Of a DNA stretch of 64,000 nucleotides, positions 22,573-34,325 are shown piece after piece. A program made the translations under genes and the position numbers. Every line of letters starts with the position of its first letter. The stretch's first letter is position 1. The notes under the pieces were generated by a model. The model was given only the letters and a program-made list of their open reading frames with translations, was not told the DNA's origin and searched no databases. The DNA comes from Brassica napus. Taxonomy: Eukaryota > Streptophyta > Magnoliopsida > Brassicales > Brassicaceae. Where the stretch lies: contig NC_063439.1 in the NCBI RefSeq assembly GCF_020379485.1, positions 23,870,098-23,934,097 on the forward strand, read 5' to 3'.

Positions 22573-24696
22573 ATGACAGTTTCAGACGCTTATCGTCCTC
22601 CTCTGTTCAGGTACGTGCCTGAGGGTCTCAGTTTTTTATTCGTTATGTTAATCTGCAGCGAATGATCTTAAGCTTCCGCTCTTTTCTGTTATGCATATTC
22701 AGTATTGCCCCGATGATGGGATGGACTGACAATCACTACAGAACTTTGGCACGTCTTATATCAAAACACGCATGGCTCTACACGGAAATGTTAGCAGCTG
22801 AAACCATTGTTTATCAAGAAGAGAACCTGGTACTCAACGGATAAGGGTTTCTTGTTTTTATTACATCTTGAGTTTATGACGCGTTTGATTTATGTGGTTA
22901 CTCTTGTACTGCTCAGGACAGCTTTTTGGCGTTTTCCCCTGACCAGCATCCCATCGTTCTTCAAATTGGTGGGAGAAACTTGGACAATTTGGCCAAAGCA
23001 ACCAAGCTTGCTAATGCATATGGCTATGATGAAATTAATTTCAAGTATGAGTGTCTGTTTCTATAACAACCGGTGCCATTCCCATCCAACTGTGTTTTTG
23101 TTTACTGACATTCTAATTTGTTATGTAGCTGTGGATGTCCAAGCCCAAAAGTAAGTGGACGAGGATGTTTTGGTGCAGTTCATATGCTTAACCCAAAGTT
23201 TGTTGGTGAAGCCATGACTGTCATTGCTGCCAATACCAATGCATCTGTCACCGTTAAATGTCGAATAGGTGTTGATGATCACGATTCATATAATGAGCTT
23301 TGTAAGTTTTTCTTTACACTTATCTTTTCAAGTCGTATGTTCTTGTGTTTATCTTTAAGCAATGACATATAACAACTCTTGGAGAGTTCACTTATGAATG
23401 TGACTGACTTACTTTAACTTTTCTATTCTTATTTTTATTCAGGCGATTTCGTTCACATAGTTTCTTCACTATCTCCTACTAAACATTTCATCGTACATTC
23501 ACGAAAGGCGTTATTATCTGGACTTAGCCCAGCAGATAATCGTCGAATCCCACCCTTAAAGTACGTGCTGAGTTATGTATCTGTTATGGTTATCTATTTG
23601 GAAGATATGTCTCACATTTTTTTTCATCTGCACTTGTACTTCTCAAATGCAGATACGAGTATTTCTTTGCCCTATTGCGCGATTTTCCAGACTTGAAGTT
23701 CACAATAAATGGAGGCATAAACTCTGTGGTTGAGGTGAGGTTTCTTAAACGAATCTTTACTTTGATTCCAAAAGTTGCTACTTAAAGCCAAATATTTACC
23801 TCTTCCATTGACCTGTAGGCAGATGCAGCATTGAGGTCTGGAGCTCATGGCGTTATGCTTGGGCGTGCCGCATTCTACAAGTATGTTAAAGCCTTTTCCT
23901 GTATCTTTTCCATTTGTGTTAAATATCACATGAGGATTAGTTTCTGTTTTATCTCTTTTGACTATTATTTCAACTCCATGCTGACTATTTAACAGTCCCT
24001 GGCACATTTTGGGACATGTCGATACTTTAATATATGGATCTCCAAGCAGTGGGATTACAAGGCGACAGGTTTTGAGGAATATTAATTTTCTGAAAATAGA
24101 TACTCCTACAATGTTAACTGACATCTGATCTAAAACATGTGATGTGTTTTGTTGTCTGTAAATGATTTCTAGGTTCTTGAAAAGTATCAAGTCTATGGGG
24201 AGTCAGTCCTCGGGAAATATGGAAAACGCGGACCAAATCTTCGTGATATAGTGAGGGTAATGGTGTTCCAAGGCTCTATTTTTTAAGTTATTATTATCTA
24301 TTCGATGACACAAGCGTTATAACTGAAGCAAAACCTATTTGTTTGCAGCCATTGATCAATCTGTTCCATTCAGAGATTGGAAATGGCCAGTGGAAACGTA
24401 GAACCGATGCTGCTCTATTGCATTGCACCGTTAGTCACTTCTCTGTTACTTTTGCTCTACCAAGAACTTGTCACCTTGTTAACTCACTCACCTCTTGTGT
24501 TTGCATGCAGACAATGAAATCATTCTTGGACGAAGTGTTGCCGGCAATACCCGACTTTGTCCTGGATTCGTCGGTTGTCAAAGAGGTGACTGGGCGTGAA
24601 GATCTCTTTGCAGACGTACGGCGTTTGATGCCTCCACCTTACCAAAAAGAATCACCCAAAGAGCTGGCAGAACCTGTGATTCTTGATGAGGAATGA
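22573..24696 (+). CDS. tRNA-dihydrouridine synthase (DusA-type)
   Basis: Eleven coding exons (22573-22610, 22703-22829, 22917-23044, 23129-23301, 23443-23560, 23653-23734, 23819-23880, 23996-24068, 24173-24256, 24349-24429, 24511-24696); 383 residues. An FMN-binding TIM barrel that reduces uridine to dihydrouridine in tRNA. Visible motifs: [12 protein letters not shown] (FMN phosphate region), [15 protein letters not shown] and [15 protein letters not shown] with the catalytic Cys, then [21 protein letters not shown] and MLGRAA. Synteny fits At5g47970. The ATG at 22573 is the first in frame. A spliced upstream exon (ending 21960, acceptor at 22559) stays open in the same frame back to a stop at 21848 but has no ATG, so a longer non-AUG form is possible. 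Confidence 0.93.
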
Positions 24697-24994
24697 CAAA
24701 TCTTTTTATATATATATATATATATTTGTACTCAAAAATGGACCTTATATATGATGTTCATTAAATCATGAGAAAGCTGCTCAATGTATAAGCCATACCT
24801 TTCATTACAAATACTCTATCTACCTATGTTTTCAACTTATGAATCAGTTACAATACAATGATAGGCACTCATCATTTGATAATTTTTTCTGGTATTTGCT
24901 GGTTTTTAATAAAAATACCGAACCAAATTGAATAATTGAGCAGATTGTCGAAAACCGAATTAACCGGTTTAAACCAAGAAACCCGAACGTAGCG

Positions 24995-25078
24995 ATGATG
25001 ATCGCTTCAATTTGGATCCAAAATCTTCCTTCAACCCAAAACCTTCCCAAATCAATCGAGAAATGGGAGAAATGGTGA
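24995..25078 (+). other. Overlapping upstream ORF
   Basis: An ATG-ATG pair at 24995 and 24998 opens a 27-codon frame that runs past the main ATG at 25063 in a different frame and stops at 25078. If the transcript starts upstream of 24995 this would dampen translation of the main frame. The transcription start is not visible. Confidence 0.4.
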
Positions 25079-27656
25079 TGGATGCGACCAACTACGACGG
25101 CGCTATCAATTACACTACGAACTGGACTCTCGCCGGCGGTTCCCTCACAGACTCCGTCTCCTTTGAGTCATCCTTCTCGACTACCACCGCAAACCACGAA
25201 TCCGACGACGGAATCATCCCCGCCGCCGCCGATCATACCGCCAAGTCACCACTGCTTCTGCTCCCTCCGGTTCCTAACGGCGATCCTTGCGAAATCACCA
25301 GTACGGTGCTTGATCTCCCCTTTTTACTTTATTCCGATATTTGTTCTTCGTTATACTCCATGATTTGGATCCGGTTATAGTTTGAAGTAGATCGGTAGTG
25401 TTATCGGTGAGAATCTTATCTACTCGTTGATGTGTAGCATCGATGATGTTTATGATTGTGGTTGCAGTTACGTTTGCTCAAGAACATGAACTAAGGCAAG
25501 TCTATATCCGAAGTACTGCACGTGTATACGAAGTCTATTACACCAAAAAGAAGCGGGATGATAGAGAATACCTTTGTACAGTTCGATGTGGAGTTGCAAT
25601 GACAGAAGATGAAGAAGTGCTTAAGATCATCCCTCTCATTGAGTCACCTGCTTCTGAGAATGGAGTGGTACCCGTTAAGGATGGGAATGGGAATGCACGG
25701 ACCAATGAGGATGATTGGGTTGAAGTGAAATCTGGTGAAAAAGATCTGCTTTCAGTTCCACAATTAGGACAACAGGTAACAGGTTTTTTGAGGAAGTATC
25801 TTATAGAGATCTTAGTCTGCTTGCCGTGTCCTTTAAGTGATAATTGGTGTTAATGGGGAAATGCTTTTCAGGATCTGTTTGAAGCTACTGCAGAGATCGA
25901 TGATGCGGAGCCTTGCGTTTCTGTTACGCTCCGTCTTCTCTCGCTTCAGGATAAAAGATGTGCGCTTGTTGATGAAGTTTATGTATTTGCTGATCCTGTT
26001 GATCCAAGTGAGGCAGAGAAGGAAGAAGCAAGTGGAACGGGAAACTCATCCAGTAGTGCACTTATGGCGATGTTTATGCCCACTCTTTTACAGATGTCAC
26101 GAGGAAAAGATGTCAGAAAAGAACATGATAGACGAGTTTCCGAAAAGTCCAACAGCACGAATCCAGCAAGTTTAGGAGATTCGAATGAATCAGAGAAGAT
26201 CGTGAATGAGATTCAGCAGGAGATAGATGTCATTAGTGCTAATCAGAAAAGAGCGAGCTTACCAGTTGTAGCCAATACTCTTGCAGAGCATGCTGATGCA
26301 ACACGAGTACCTGAAGCAGAAATCAAACGTGATGTGACTTGCAGTAATGTGGAGACTATTCTCCATCAGCTTGTTAACAAGGTAAGCAGGTTAGAAACTA
26401 TCTTGACAAGTTTCGAAGATCGGATGTTGAAGCCTATCAGTAGTATTGATGCAAGGCTTCAGCTAGTAGAGGAGAAACTCGAAGAGTTAGGCAAGAAGTC
26501 ACTTGAATCTGAATTGTTTGTTGAAACAAAAGTACCCAACCCGGGTCCTCAGAGCAGTGATACAGATCCTGAAACCGATCAGTTGGATGGATTGAACAAA
26601 AATACAGATGAACCACAACTGGCCTCTTGTGCTGAAACAGTTGTTCCTGACTCCGCTAGTACAGACAAGGAAGAAGATTATGCTGTTGTGCAGCCGAAGA
26701 ACAGTAATGAGGAGGTTGGTCATTCTGCTGAATCTGAGATCAGTAATGAGGAGGTTGGTCATTCTCTTGGGAATGGATCTTTTGAAGAGAATCCAAAACG
26801 TTCAGTGTCTATAAATGATGCTTTAGCATCAGCACTTGCTGGATTATTGTCTTCAACTTCAATCACGGACAGGAAATACAGCCAAGCCCTCGTAGTCAGA
26901 GCGCCTGAATTTTCAGATGAAGATGACATGGAGACGGAAGAGAAATCTCTGGCTGGTTCCCTTCCAGACAAAAGCCAAGTTGCAGCAGAGGTGTTGGGAA
27001 ACACATCTTCTGCCTCGGAGAGCCCAACTTCTCCACGGAAAGAGCCTGGAATTACTCTTTGTATTGAAGATGGTACGCAGGAAATGATTAATGGAGTTCC
27101 TGAAACACTGGGTGATAAAATGGGAGGATATGCCGATGCTGAGACAGTGGTTAGCGTCAGTAACCATGGCTTAGAAGGAGATACAGTGACATCAAGCACA
27201 AAAGATGATCATTACCCAGAGAGGGAGAACCATAGTTATGAGCTCAGGAATCCCGATTCCTTGGTTCACGAACTCGAGAGTTCAAATGTCACTACTAAAG
27301 AATCTAAAGAAGAGCCTGAAATGGATGATGTTTTCAAGAGTGTTCTCGGTTTTGAACCTAATACCTCTGCAGTCGATTTCCTAGCTCCTGTTCTGGATGT
27401 GAAATTTAATTCAGAGAGAAAAGTCTCAGACAGCAAGTGTCTCTTTGAGGCACTCTTCACGGAAGACTTTAAGACTGTTGTAGTAGATTGCGACAATGAA
27501 GGTTTTGGTGATGATAACTTGGTCTCCGTGGAAGATGGAGAAGAACTAAAAGGCCCACCAACAGATACCCTTTCGTCTCTGGAGATGGATTGCTACGAGA
27601 CGAACGAGATGCATCTACAGTTGAATGGTGAGATACCAACCGCAAGTCTGATATAA
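25063..27656 (+). CDS. Unrecognised large acidic plant protein (At5g47940-type)
   Basis: Three exons (25063-25300, 25468-25775, 25872-27656), all GT-AG; 776 residues. I recognise no catalytic domain. Residues 1-80 are Ser/Thr-rich. About 80-290 look globular (QVYIRSTARVYEVYYTKKK, CVSVTLRLLSLQDKRCALVDEVYVFADP), followed by a Met-rich MAMFMPTLLQM segment. A short coiled-coil-like stretch (VSRLETILTSFEDRM) lies near 370-400. The remainder is acidic and low in complexity. A duplicated NEEVGHS phrase occurs near 470-485. Synteny suggests At5g47940, annotated as unknown. The first ATG is used because the upstream in-frame codons lack one. The 3' end has been tandemly duplicated (see 27473-27979). 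Confidence 0.75.
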
Positions 27657-27979
27657 AAGGAAAAATTGAATTTGGTATCAAAGTCTTAAAATTATCTATC
27701 ACCAAGTGTAGGGTGTGAATGTTGAAGGATTTAATAATGTGGTTGTAGATTGCAACAACGGAGGTTATGGTGATGATAACTTGGTATCAGTGGAAGATGA
27801 AGAGCTAAAAGGCCCACCAACAGATACACTTTCGTCTCTGGAGATGGATCACGAGGTGCATTTGCAGTTGAACGCTGGGATATCAACAGCAAGTCTGCTA
27901 TAAAAGGAAAATTTTAATTCGGTATCGAAGTCTGCATTAGCTAAGTATCTATCACCAAGTGTAGGGTGTGAATGTTGAA
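27473..27979 (+). repeat. Tandem duplication of the gene's last exon end and 3' UTR
   Basis: Two diverged copies, about 27473-27726 and 27732-27979, with period about 255-262. The first encodes the last about 60 residues of the preceding gene plus its 3' UTR. The second repeats DNLVSVED, ELKGPPTDTLSSLEMD, HLQLN and a TASL ending, then its own stop and the same UTR block ATCACCAAGTGTAGGGTGTG. The second copy has no in-frame ATG at its start, so it is a UTR relic and not a gene. Confidence 0.85.
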
Positions 27980-28432
27980 AAAAGAATTATCCTTTTGGAT
28001 TTTGGAACTAGAAAGTAGAAACTTCTTTTTGTTTTGCAATCTTTGTAAAGATCTTAATGAAGCATAGTTAATACTAATAGCAGCATGAAGCTCATAATCA
28101 TTGACTAATCTACACTTGGTCGGTTTTGCATTCCAAGCTTCTTGTTCTTGATCCGACAATTGAACCTTCATAATCTTAGAAAATTGAACCGAAATTGAAC
28201 AAACTAAACCAATCCTTACTGAAATAAAAACCGGAGAAGTCGGAAGAAAACCCAATTTGTAAAAACTTTAGCTCCACGCAATATGTAAATGGGCTCCGTC
28301 TATTGGGCCCAATGTTTTGCACACACAGACATATAAATAGTCCTTAAAATTTCCCTACGCAGCCGCATCGTAGGCTGCATCCTCCGTTTAGGGTTTCAGC
28401 AAGTCGTCTTCGCCGCATTTCCACAAGCAACC
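27980..28432. promoter_or_regulatory. eS27 promoter: site II element and telo-box
   Basis: Upstream of the ribosomal protein gene is TTGGGCCCAA (palindromic site II) near 28302, with a TGGGC near 28290. GTTTAGGGTTT (telo-box, reverse orientation) lies near 28386, about 45 bases before the ATG. Site II plus telo-box is the standard promoter signature of plant ribosomal protein genes and links them to TCP factors and cell growth. Confidence 0.7.
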
Positions 28433-29096
<664 letters not shown>

Positions 29097-31327
29097 AATC
29101 ATCATCTTTTCTAAAATGCTGCTGTGATATTCAGTTGTTGTTATTGTTCTTGTGACGTTTTTTTAATTTTCTTATGTGTAAGATTTTGAAGACATGAAAC
29201 TACAAGTTGAGTTATTAATCCTTTGCTTTCTTTTACTTTAAATCAAATCAAAGGCTGTGCTTCACTTGTCTTGTTTCCTGTTCATTGTATTGCATGTTGG
29301 TTTTGTCATGCGGTTGAATAAATAGCCATTGCTAAGTGTGAAGAAAGTTTATCACTTACTTTTGAATGGCGTATGTCAAAGCACTGTGATGTTGCTATGA
29401 CTTGAAGAAACTCGCACACTTGCCTTTAAGAAGTTAAGCTGTTATGTCGTCCGCAGGCAGATGAGTGATATCTGATTTGAACTCCGTTCGATCAGCTTCT
29501 GTTTAACAATGTTCTCGTAGGCCTTTTTGGACCCTGTGGTGGTAACGCATCTAATGGGTCTGTTTCCAAAAATTCAAACCTCAGATTCAACAATCTTAAT
29601 GCCTTTTTTTTAATGTGCCAAGAGATATTGAGCCTTTTGACCCTAATCCCTTTGAGCCGAAAGACTGGAACACTTGAATTTTTACCCTCACGACATCGAG
29701 ATTCAAACTGCTGACCGAAGCAAATACCTTGGTGATAACTAAGAAAAGTAAACATTTCCTCTAAACATCTTTATTGAGTGTGAGGTTTGAATTTGGAATC
29801 ACACTTTAACTAATGTTTGATAAACGACAAGACAAAGTATAATGTCTAAAATATCTAGAAATCTAGCGCAAGGAATCTTATAAAGCTTTAAATATTATGA
29901 GCAAGGAATTTCGCGGCGCCTTGAAATGTGAGACCCAGTCAAGTAAGTGCGTAAACACTTTTGCAATAATATACAAAACCATCACATGCATTCAGTGTCC
30001 ACCTCTCTTCTTTGTTTTCTTCTCTGGTTTCTAATTGATAAAGAATATCTTTACATAGAAAGAAAGAAAATAGAAAAAGTAATTGTGAAAGCGGTTTTAA
30101 AAGAAGAAGTAGTGAAGTACAATGAATTTACGTCGCCGCTGGATCTCTTAAGCGGTCTGTAACTTTAACGAAGCATCTTTCATATTCTGATATTTCTTTT
30201 CACAGATTGGATGAAACTTCTTTTTTGGGGGGTTAACAAATGACACTTTTTTGCTAGTTTAGTTGTCAAGTTGCTGTCGTAGGTAAAGTTAATCACATTT
30301 AATAAACAAAGTCGTTAACAATGATCAAATCTTTAAATTGACAAGTGGATAATGGTTTTAGACTCCTTGTGGATTTGATTTAATATCAATTTTGTTACTA
30401 AACGCAGTAATTAGCCTAATTTGGCACTTCTTAGCAACATTTTAAATGTTTAACTTCGTTATTTTTTATATATTTGAATTTATTCTTTATTATTGATGCA
30501 TTATGAAAACCAATGAATGAAGTAGACGTGAAAACAAATATTCAAGAGTGTTTTAAGCAGTGGCATATTATATTGTATACGATTTTTTTACAAAACCTCC
30601 TAAAAGTTTATTTAACTTATTAACACACTTCAAAATATCGGCATCATATATTACACATCTGAAAGTCTCTCCTAGTTAGCTAGACGATTAGTTGGAGCCA
30701 GCTTCATACCATTTTTTTCAACTAGCTTCATATATGATATATACCATATTATGACGTAAAGAACATGAATTCTAATAGAAAGATAACAAACATTTATATT
30801 CATTTTTAATTTTTAAAGTGGGTCTGATACTTCATAAGAAAGAACCTTCCCTACTCATCGCCAAAGTAACCCGTTAGGTTACATTTATAAAGCCAGGTTA
30901 ACATGAAATTAATATCTCGAGATTCTTTTAACAGATAAAAGACATTTCAAATGCATACGTTCTTCGATTGCAGGCACGATGCAATTGGATGAAGGAACGT
31001 GACATAAAGCCATAAAGGTTACATAAAAAAGCAAGTGATCCACTACATCAAATGGTCTATCACCACGTGTCGAACTGTGGGGAGATTACTCCTCCATTAA
31101 GTAAACCATATAGCCGTTAATTAAACAATACGATAAGACTCATTATGCCACTCGTGACCTTGACCGTAACCTTTTGAGTGCACTCCTATATAAACCCTTC
31201 AAGGCTCTCACCACCAATGTTCTTTTCCATTCTAAGTAAGCAACATCATCTTATATATTACTATTCACCGTAAACGAAACACCATTATCAATCTTTGTTA
31301 AAGCTTATAGCTATTACAAAGAAAAAA
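29097..31327. other. Intergenic region, 2.2 kb, with DUF761-gene promoter at its right end
   Basis: No gene that I can support. An 87-codon frame at 29492-29755 on the minus strand has no recognisable domain. A good TATA box (CTATATAAA) lies near 31187, about 140 bases before the DUF761 ATG. The rest is AT-rich. Confidence 0.5.
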
Positions 31328-31831
31328 ATGAAGAAAGTTAAGGCATTTATGAAACAGATCACGAGTGCCTTCAAAACAAGACTCCTCATGTTGTCCCTCG
31401 TGAAAGACAAGAAGCTAGGGTTCCGCTCAATTTCCAACAAGATCCACAACCTCCTAGGTCATGCAGATCAAGACCAAGACAACGACCACGACGAAGACGA
31501 GAGCAAGGCTATAATCCTCTACAATAATGGGGTATCCACAGTGGCTAACCATGAGAGTTACGAAGTACAGGAGGAAAACGACAAGTATCCTGATATGACC
31601 CACAAGTTGTTCGAAGGAGAGGAGGATTTTGAGGAGTTGGAGGAATGTCAAGGAAATTCTGTGATAGATATGGTGAGGAGCTCGAAGGAAGAAGAAGGAG
31701 GAAGTTTCAAGCTAGAAGATGAGATCGACCATGTCGCAGATCTCTTCATTTCAAGGTTTCATAAGCAGATGAAGCTTCAAAAACTCTTGTCATTCAAGAG
31801 GTATCAGGAAATGCTAGCCCGAGGCACTTAA
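31328..31831 (+). CDS. DUF761-domain plant protein
   Basis: Intronless, 167 residues, starting MKKVKAFMKQITSAFKTRL. The basic N-terminal helix and the C-terminal block DEIDHVADLFISRFHKQMKLQKLLSFKRYQEM (residues about 130-165) are the DUF761 pattern (cotton-fibre-expressed type). The middle is acidic (DQDNDHDEDESK, EGEEDFEELEE). Function is unknown; some DUF761 proteins affect growth or defence. Place in the block suggests At5g47920. The first in-frame ATG is taken; a TATA box lies about 140 bases upstream. Confidence 0.75.
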   Translation: MKKVKAFMKQITSAFKTRLLMLSLVKDKKLGFRSISNKIHNLLGHADQDQDNDHDEDESKAIILYNNGVSTVANHESYEVQEENDKYPDMTHKLFEGEEDFEELEECQGNSVIDMVRSSKEEEGGSFKLEDEIDHVADLFISRFHKQMKLQKLLSFKRYQEMLARGT

Positions 31832-32618
31832 AACTCATATCTATTTACTTACACATGCATGTTGCCACACAGATATGAAGAAAAAAAATAATATTGTGTG
31901 TTCTTGATCATAAATCCTCCGTGCCTCTTATTTGCTAGGATCAAATATTATGATCTATTAATGTTTTTTTAGTTATCAAGCTAGGGTGAAAGAAGATCTG
32001 TTTTGCAATGTGTTTTCTCCTCGAGGTTATATATGTCTAAGATCTTTGATGTGTTACAATATAAGACATTACTCTTCTTCTTTTCCTATTTGGCTTCACA
32101 TACCCAAGGTCTTAACTTAAATATTATTGGCCCTTCATTTCATTTACTCAACTCAGCAGTTATATATCATGATGTGTATGTTTGTTTTCTTGGTCTACCT
32201 ACGTCACTCTGAATTCAGATTTATGTTTATTAATTTAACTTGTTTTTCGGACAAGTTTATATACATCATGGTTTATGGTTTTTTGTGGTCAAGAAACTCA
32301 AGTTATCAAAACTAAAAAAAATCAGGAATTACAAGCCAGTCTAGAATTGAGTAGCCAACAAAAGAAAGAAGAAGAAAAAAACTAAATCCCTACGCCTACG
32401 CAACCCACACAAGCAATCTGTTTAAGACTATTTCACGAATTTAAATTGAAAGACATGACATAACTGGAGACCTCTCTCTCATTTAATGAATATCTTCAAG
32501 CACAGTAGCGGATGCCGTCCAGCAAGTCCAAGCAGTCCATCTCGAAGACAGAACAGTTCAGTCTCCACATCAATATGCATCGCATAACCCAAAATTAAGC
32601 CCCACAGCTCAAATCGTA
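31832..32618. other. Intergenic 3' flank
   Basis: AT-rich 3' flank of the DUF761 gene up to the target duplication of the CACTA-type element. The short frames seen here show no domain. Confidence 0.4.
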
Positions 32619-33179
32619 CACTACAAAAAAAAGTGTGAATTGTATCACTTAAATTGTATCACAAAAATAATTGATATTATTTTACATTACTTATTTATAA
32701 ATGAAACAAATATATATGATTCAAAATCAGTTATGATAACTGATGTTATATTAATCAATTTACCATCAATTCAATAAAAATGATATAATTTATATTAATT
32801 TGTATCACTTTTACGAAACTGATGTTGCTTTATAAATTTATATCAGTTAAATAATTGATGGATTTAGTTTTTTTTTGGTTAACATCACTTAACAAAATAA
32901 TACAAAATTTCTATCAATAAAAACTGATGCCAACAAAAATTATCTAACTATATTTTCATTTAACATCACTACAGTAAAAATGATGCTACTTTTTCTTAAT
33001 ATCCGTCAATAATGTTTTTGCTTAAACTTCAAAAAAGTGAAAACAAGAATAAGAGAAGTGGTTGCGATTTGTTTGCGGCTAATTATTTGAATATTATTCT
33101 TTATAACTGTTTTATCTCAACTAATTAAGCACATTCTCTTATCAGAAGATACTCATTCATCAGTTCTCCTTCTCAATTT

Positions 33180-33560
33180 CTTATACGAGTCTTGTTCTTT
33201 ACTGAATGATCCATTAATTCCAATCAATTTTCAGACTGCAGCAGTAACTCTTCGTCTCTTTCTCGATCTGTGAGTTCAAAATGTAATTGTTTTTTTTTTG
33301 GTTTAATCATATTCTGTTTTGGATCTTCTGAATAATACACACTGCTAAGCTGGTTTAGTATTTTCTCGAATCTGCAGATGTGAGTATGATGCATGCTACA
33401 ACATCGTTAAGGTTAATCAACAGTAACAGTTTGTGCAATCTTTCTTTTCTTTGATTGTTGCAAAAGTCATCATCATATTATTTTTCTGTGGTTTCTACAG
33501 GAGTGGTTATCAGTTTGAAGAAGCCACGGACGAGGGAATATAAAGACCATGAAGAAAAAT
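33180..33560 (+). other. Possible captured gene leader or exon inside the CACTA element
   Basis: Less AT-rich than its surroundings, with a CT-rich leader-like stretch (33180-33280), an AAAATGTAAT junction followed by a T-rich stretch, and exon-like CAG boundaries near 33375 and 33500. It could be a transduplicated fragment of a host transcript. No protein was recognised. Confidence 0.25.
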
Positions 33561-34325
33561 ATTGATCGAAAAACCCTCAAGGCGGATTATGTTTAATTGT
33601 TTTACAGTTTTTGTTTATGTATTCATCTTCTCCTTTTTGTTCTTATTTTTGGAGACTTCTCTAAGTTTTTTTTTGTTTTTTCTTCTTCGACATATTGTAT
33701 ATTCACTTAAAATAATTAATGAAAAATATTATGATTTATTTATTTACTTACATAAATATCGATTATTTACAAATAATAACAAACAATAACAGAATTTTAA
33801 ATTATTTTAAATGATATTAATAAATTATTTATAAATTATATAAAAATTAAAGATTAATCCTATATTAATATTAAAATCATTTAAGTAACCGATATAAATG
33901 TTAGCATCAGTTTTTTGTAATTGATATATATGGATGTTATTTAGAATAAGTGATGTAAATATTTGATATTTTAGCATCAATTAATAATAAAATGATGTAA
34001 ATTATCTGCATCACCACTTTTAGAGTCATTTATTTAGAGCATCCTTATCCCACAACCTCATTAAGGGTCTCTTGAGATAAAATTAATAATATTTAAGGCA
34101 TAAAGATGTTAAAGAGACTTTGTCAAGAACCTTGAGATTTTAATGTCTGCATTGCAAGTCTCTTGCTTTAGAGTTCTTGAAAATAAAACAATATTGAATA
34201 TTTATTTAAAAACTTATATTTATTAGTAAATAAAAGACAACATATTAAACATAGATTTTAAATTAAAAACATGAAAACAAAGATTATTAAAATGAACGAG
34301 AATTATTTGAAATAAGCATCAGAGA

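Noticed and set aside
27715..27903. Separate small gene after the acidic protein
   Set aside because: No in-frame ATG at its start and clear similarity to the end of the preceding gene; a duplicated 3' end.
29492..29755. 87-codon minus-strand frame in the intergenic region
   Set aside because: No domain, no splice or promoter support; probably chance or old repeat DNA.
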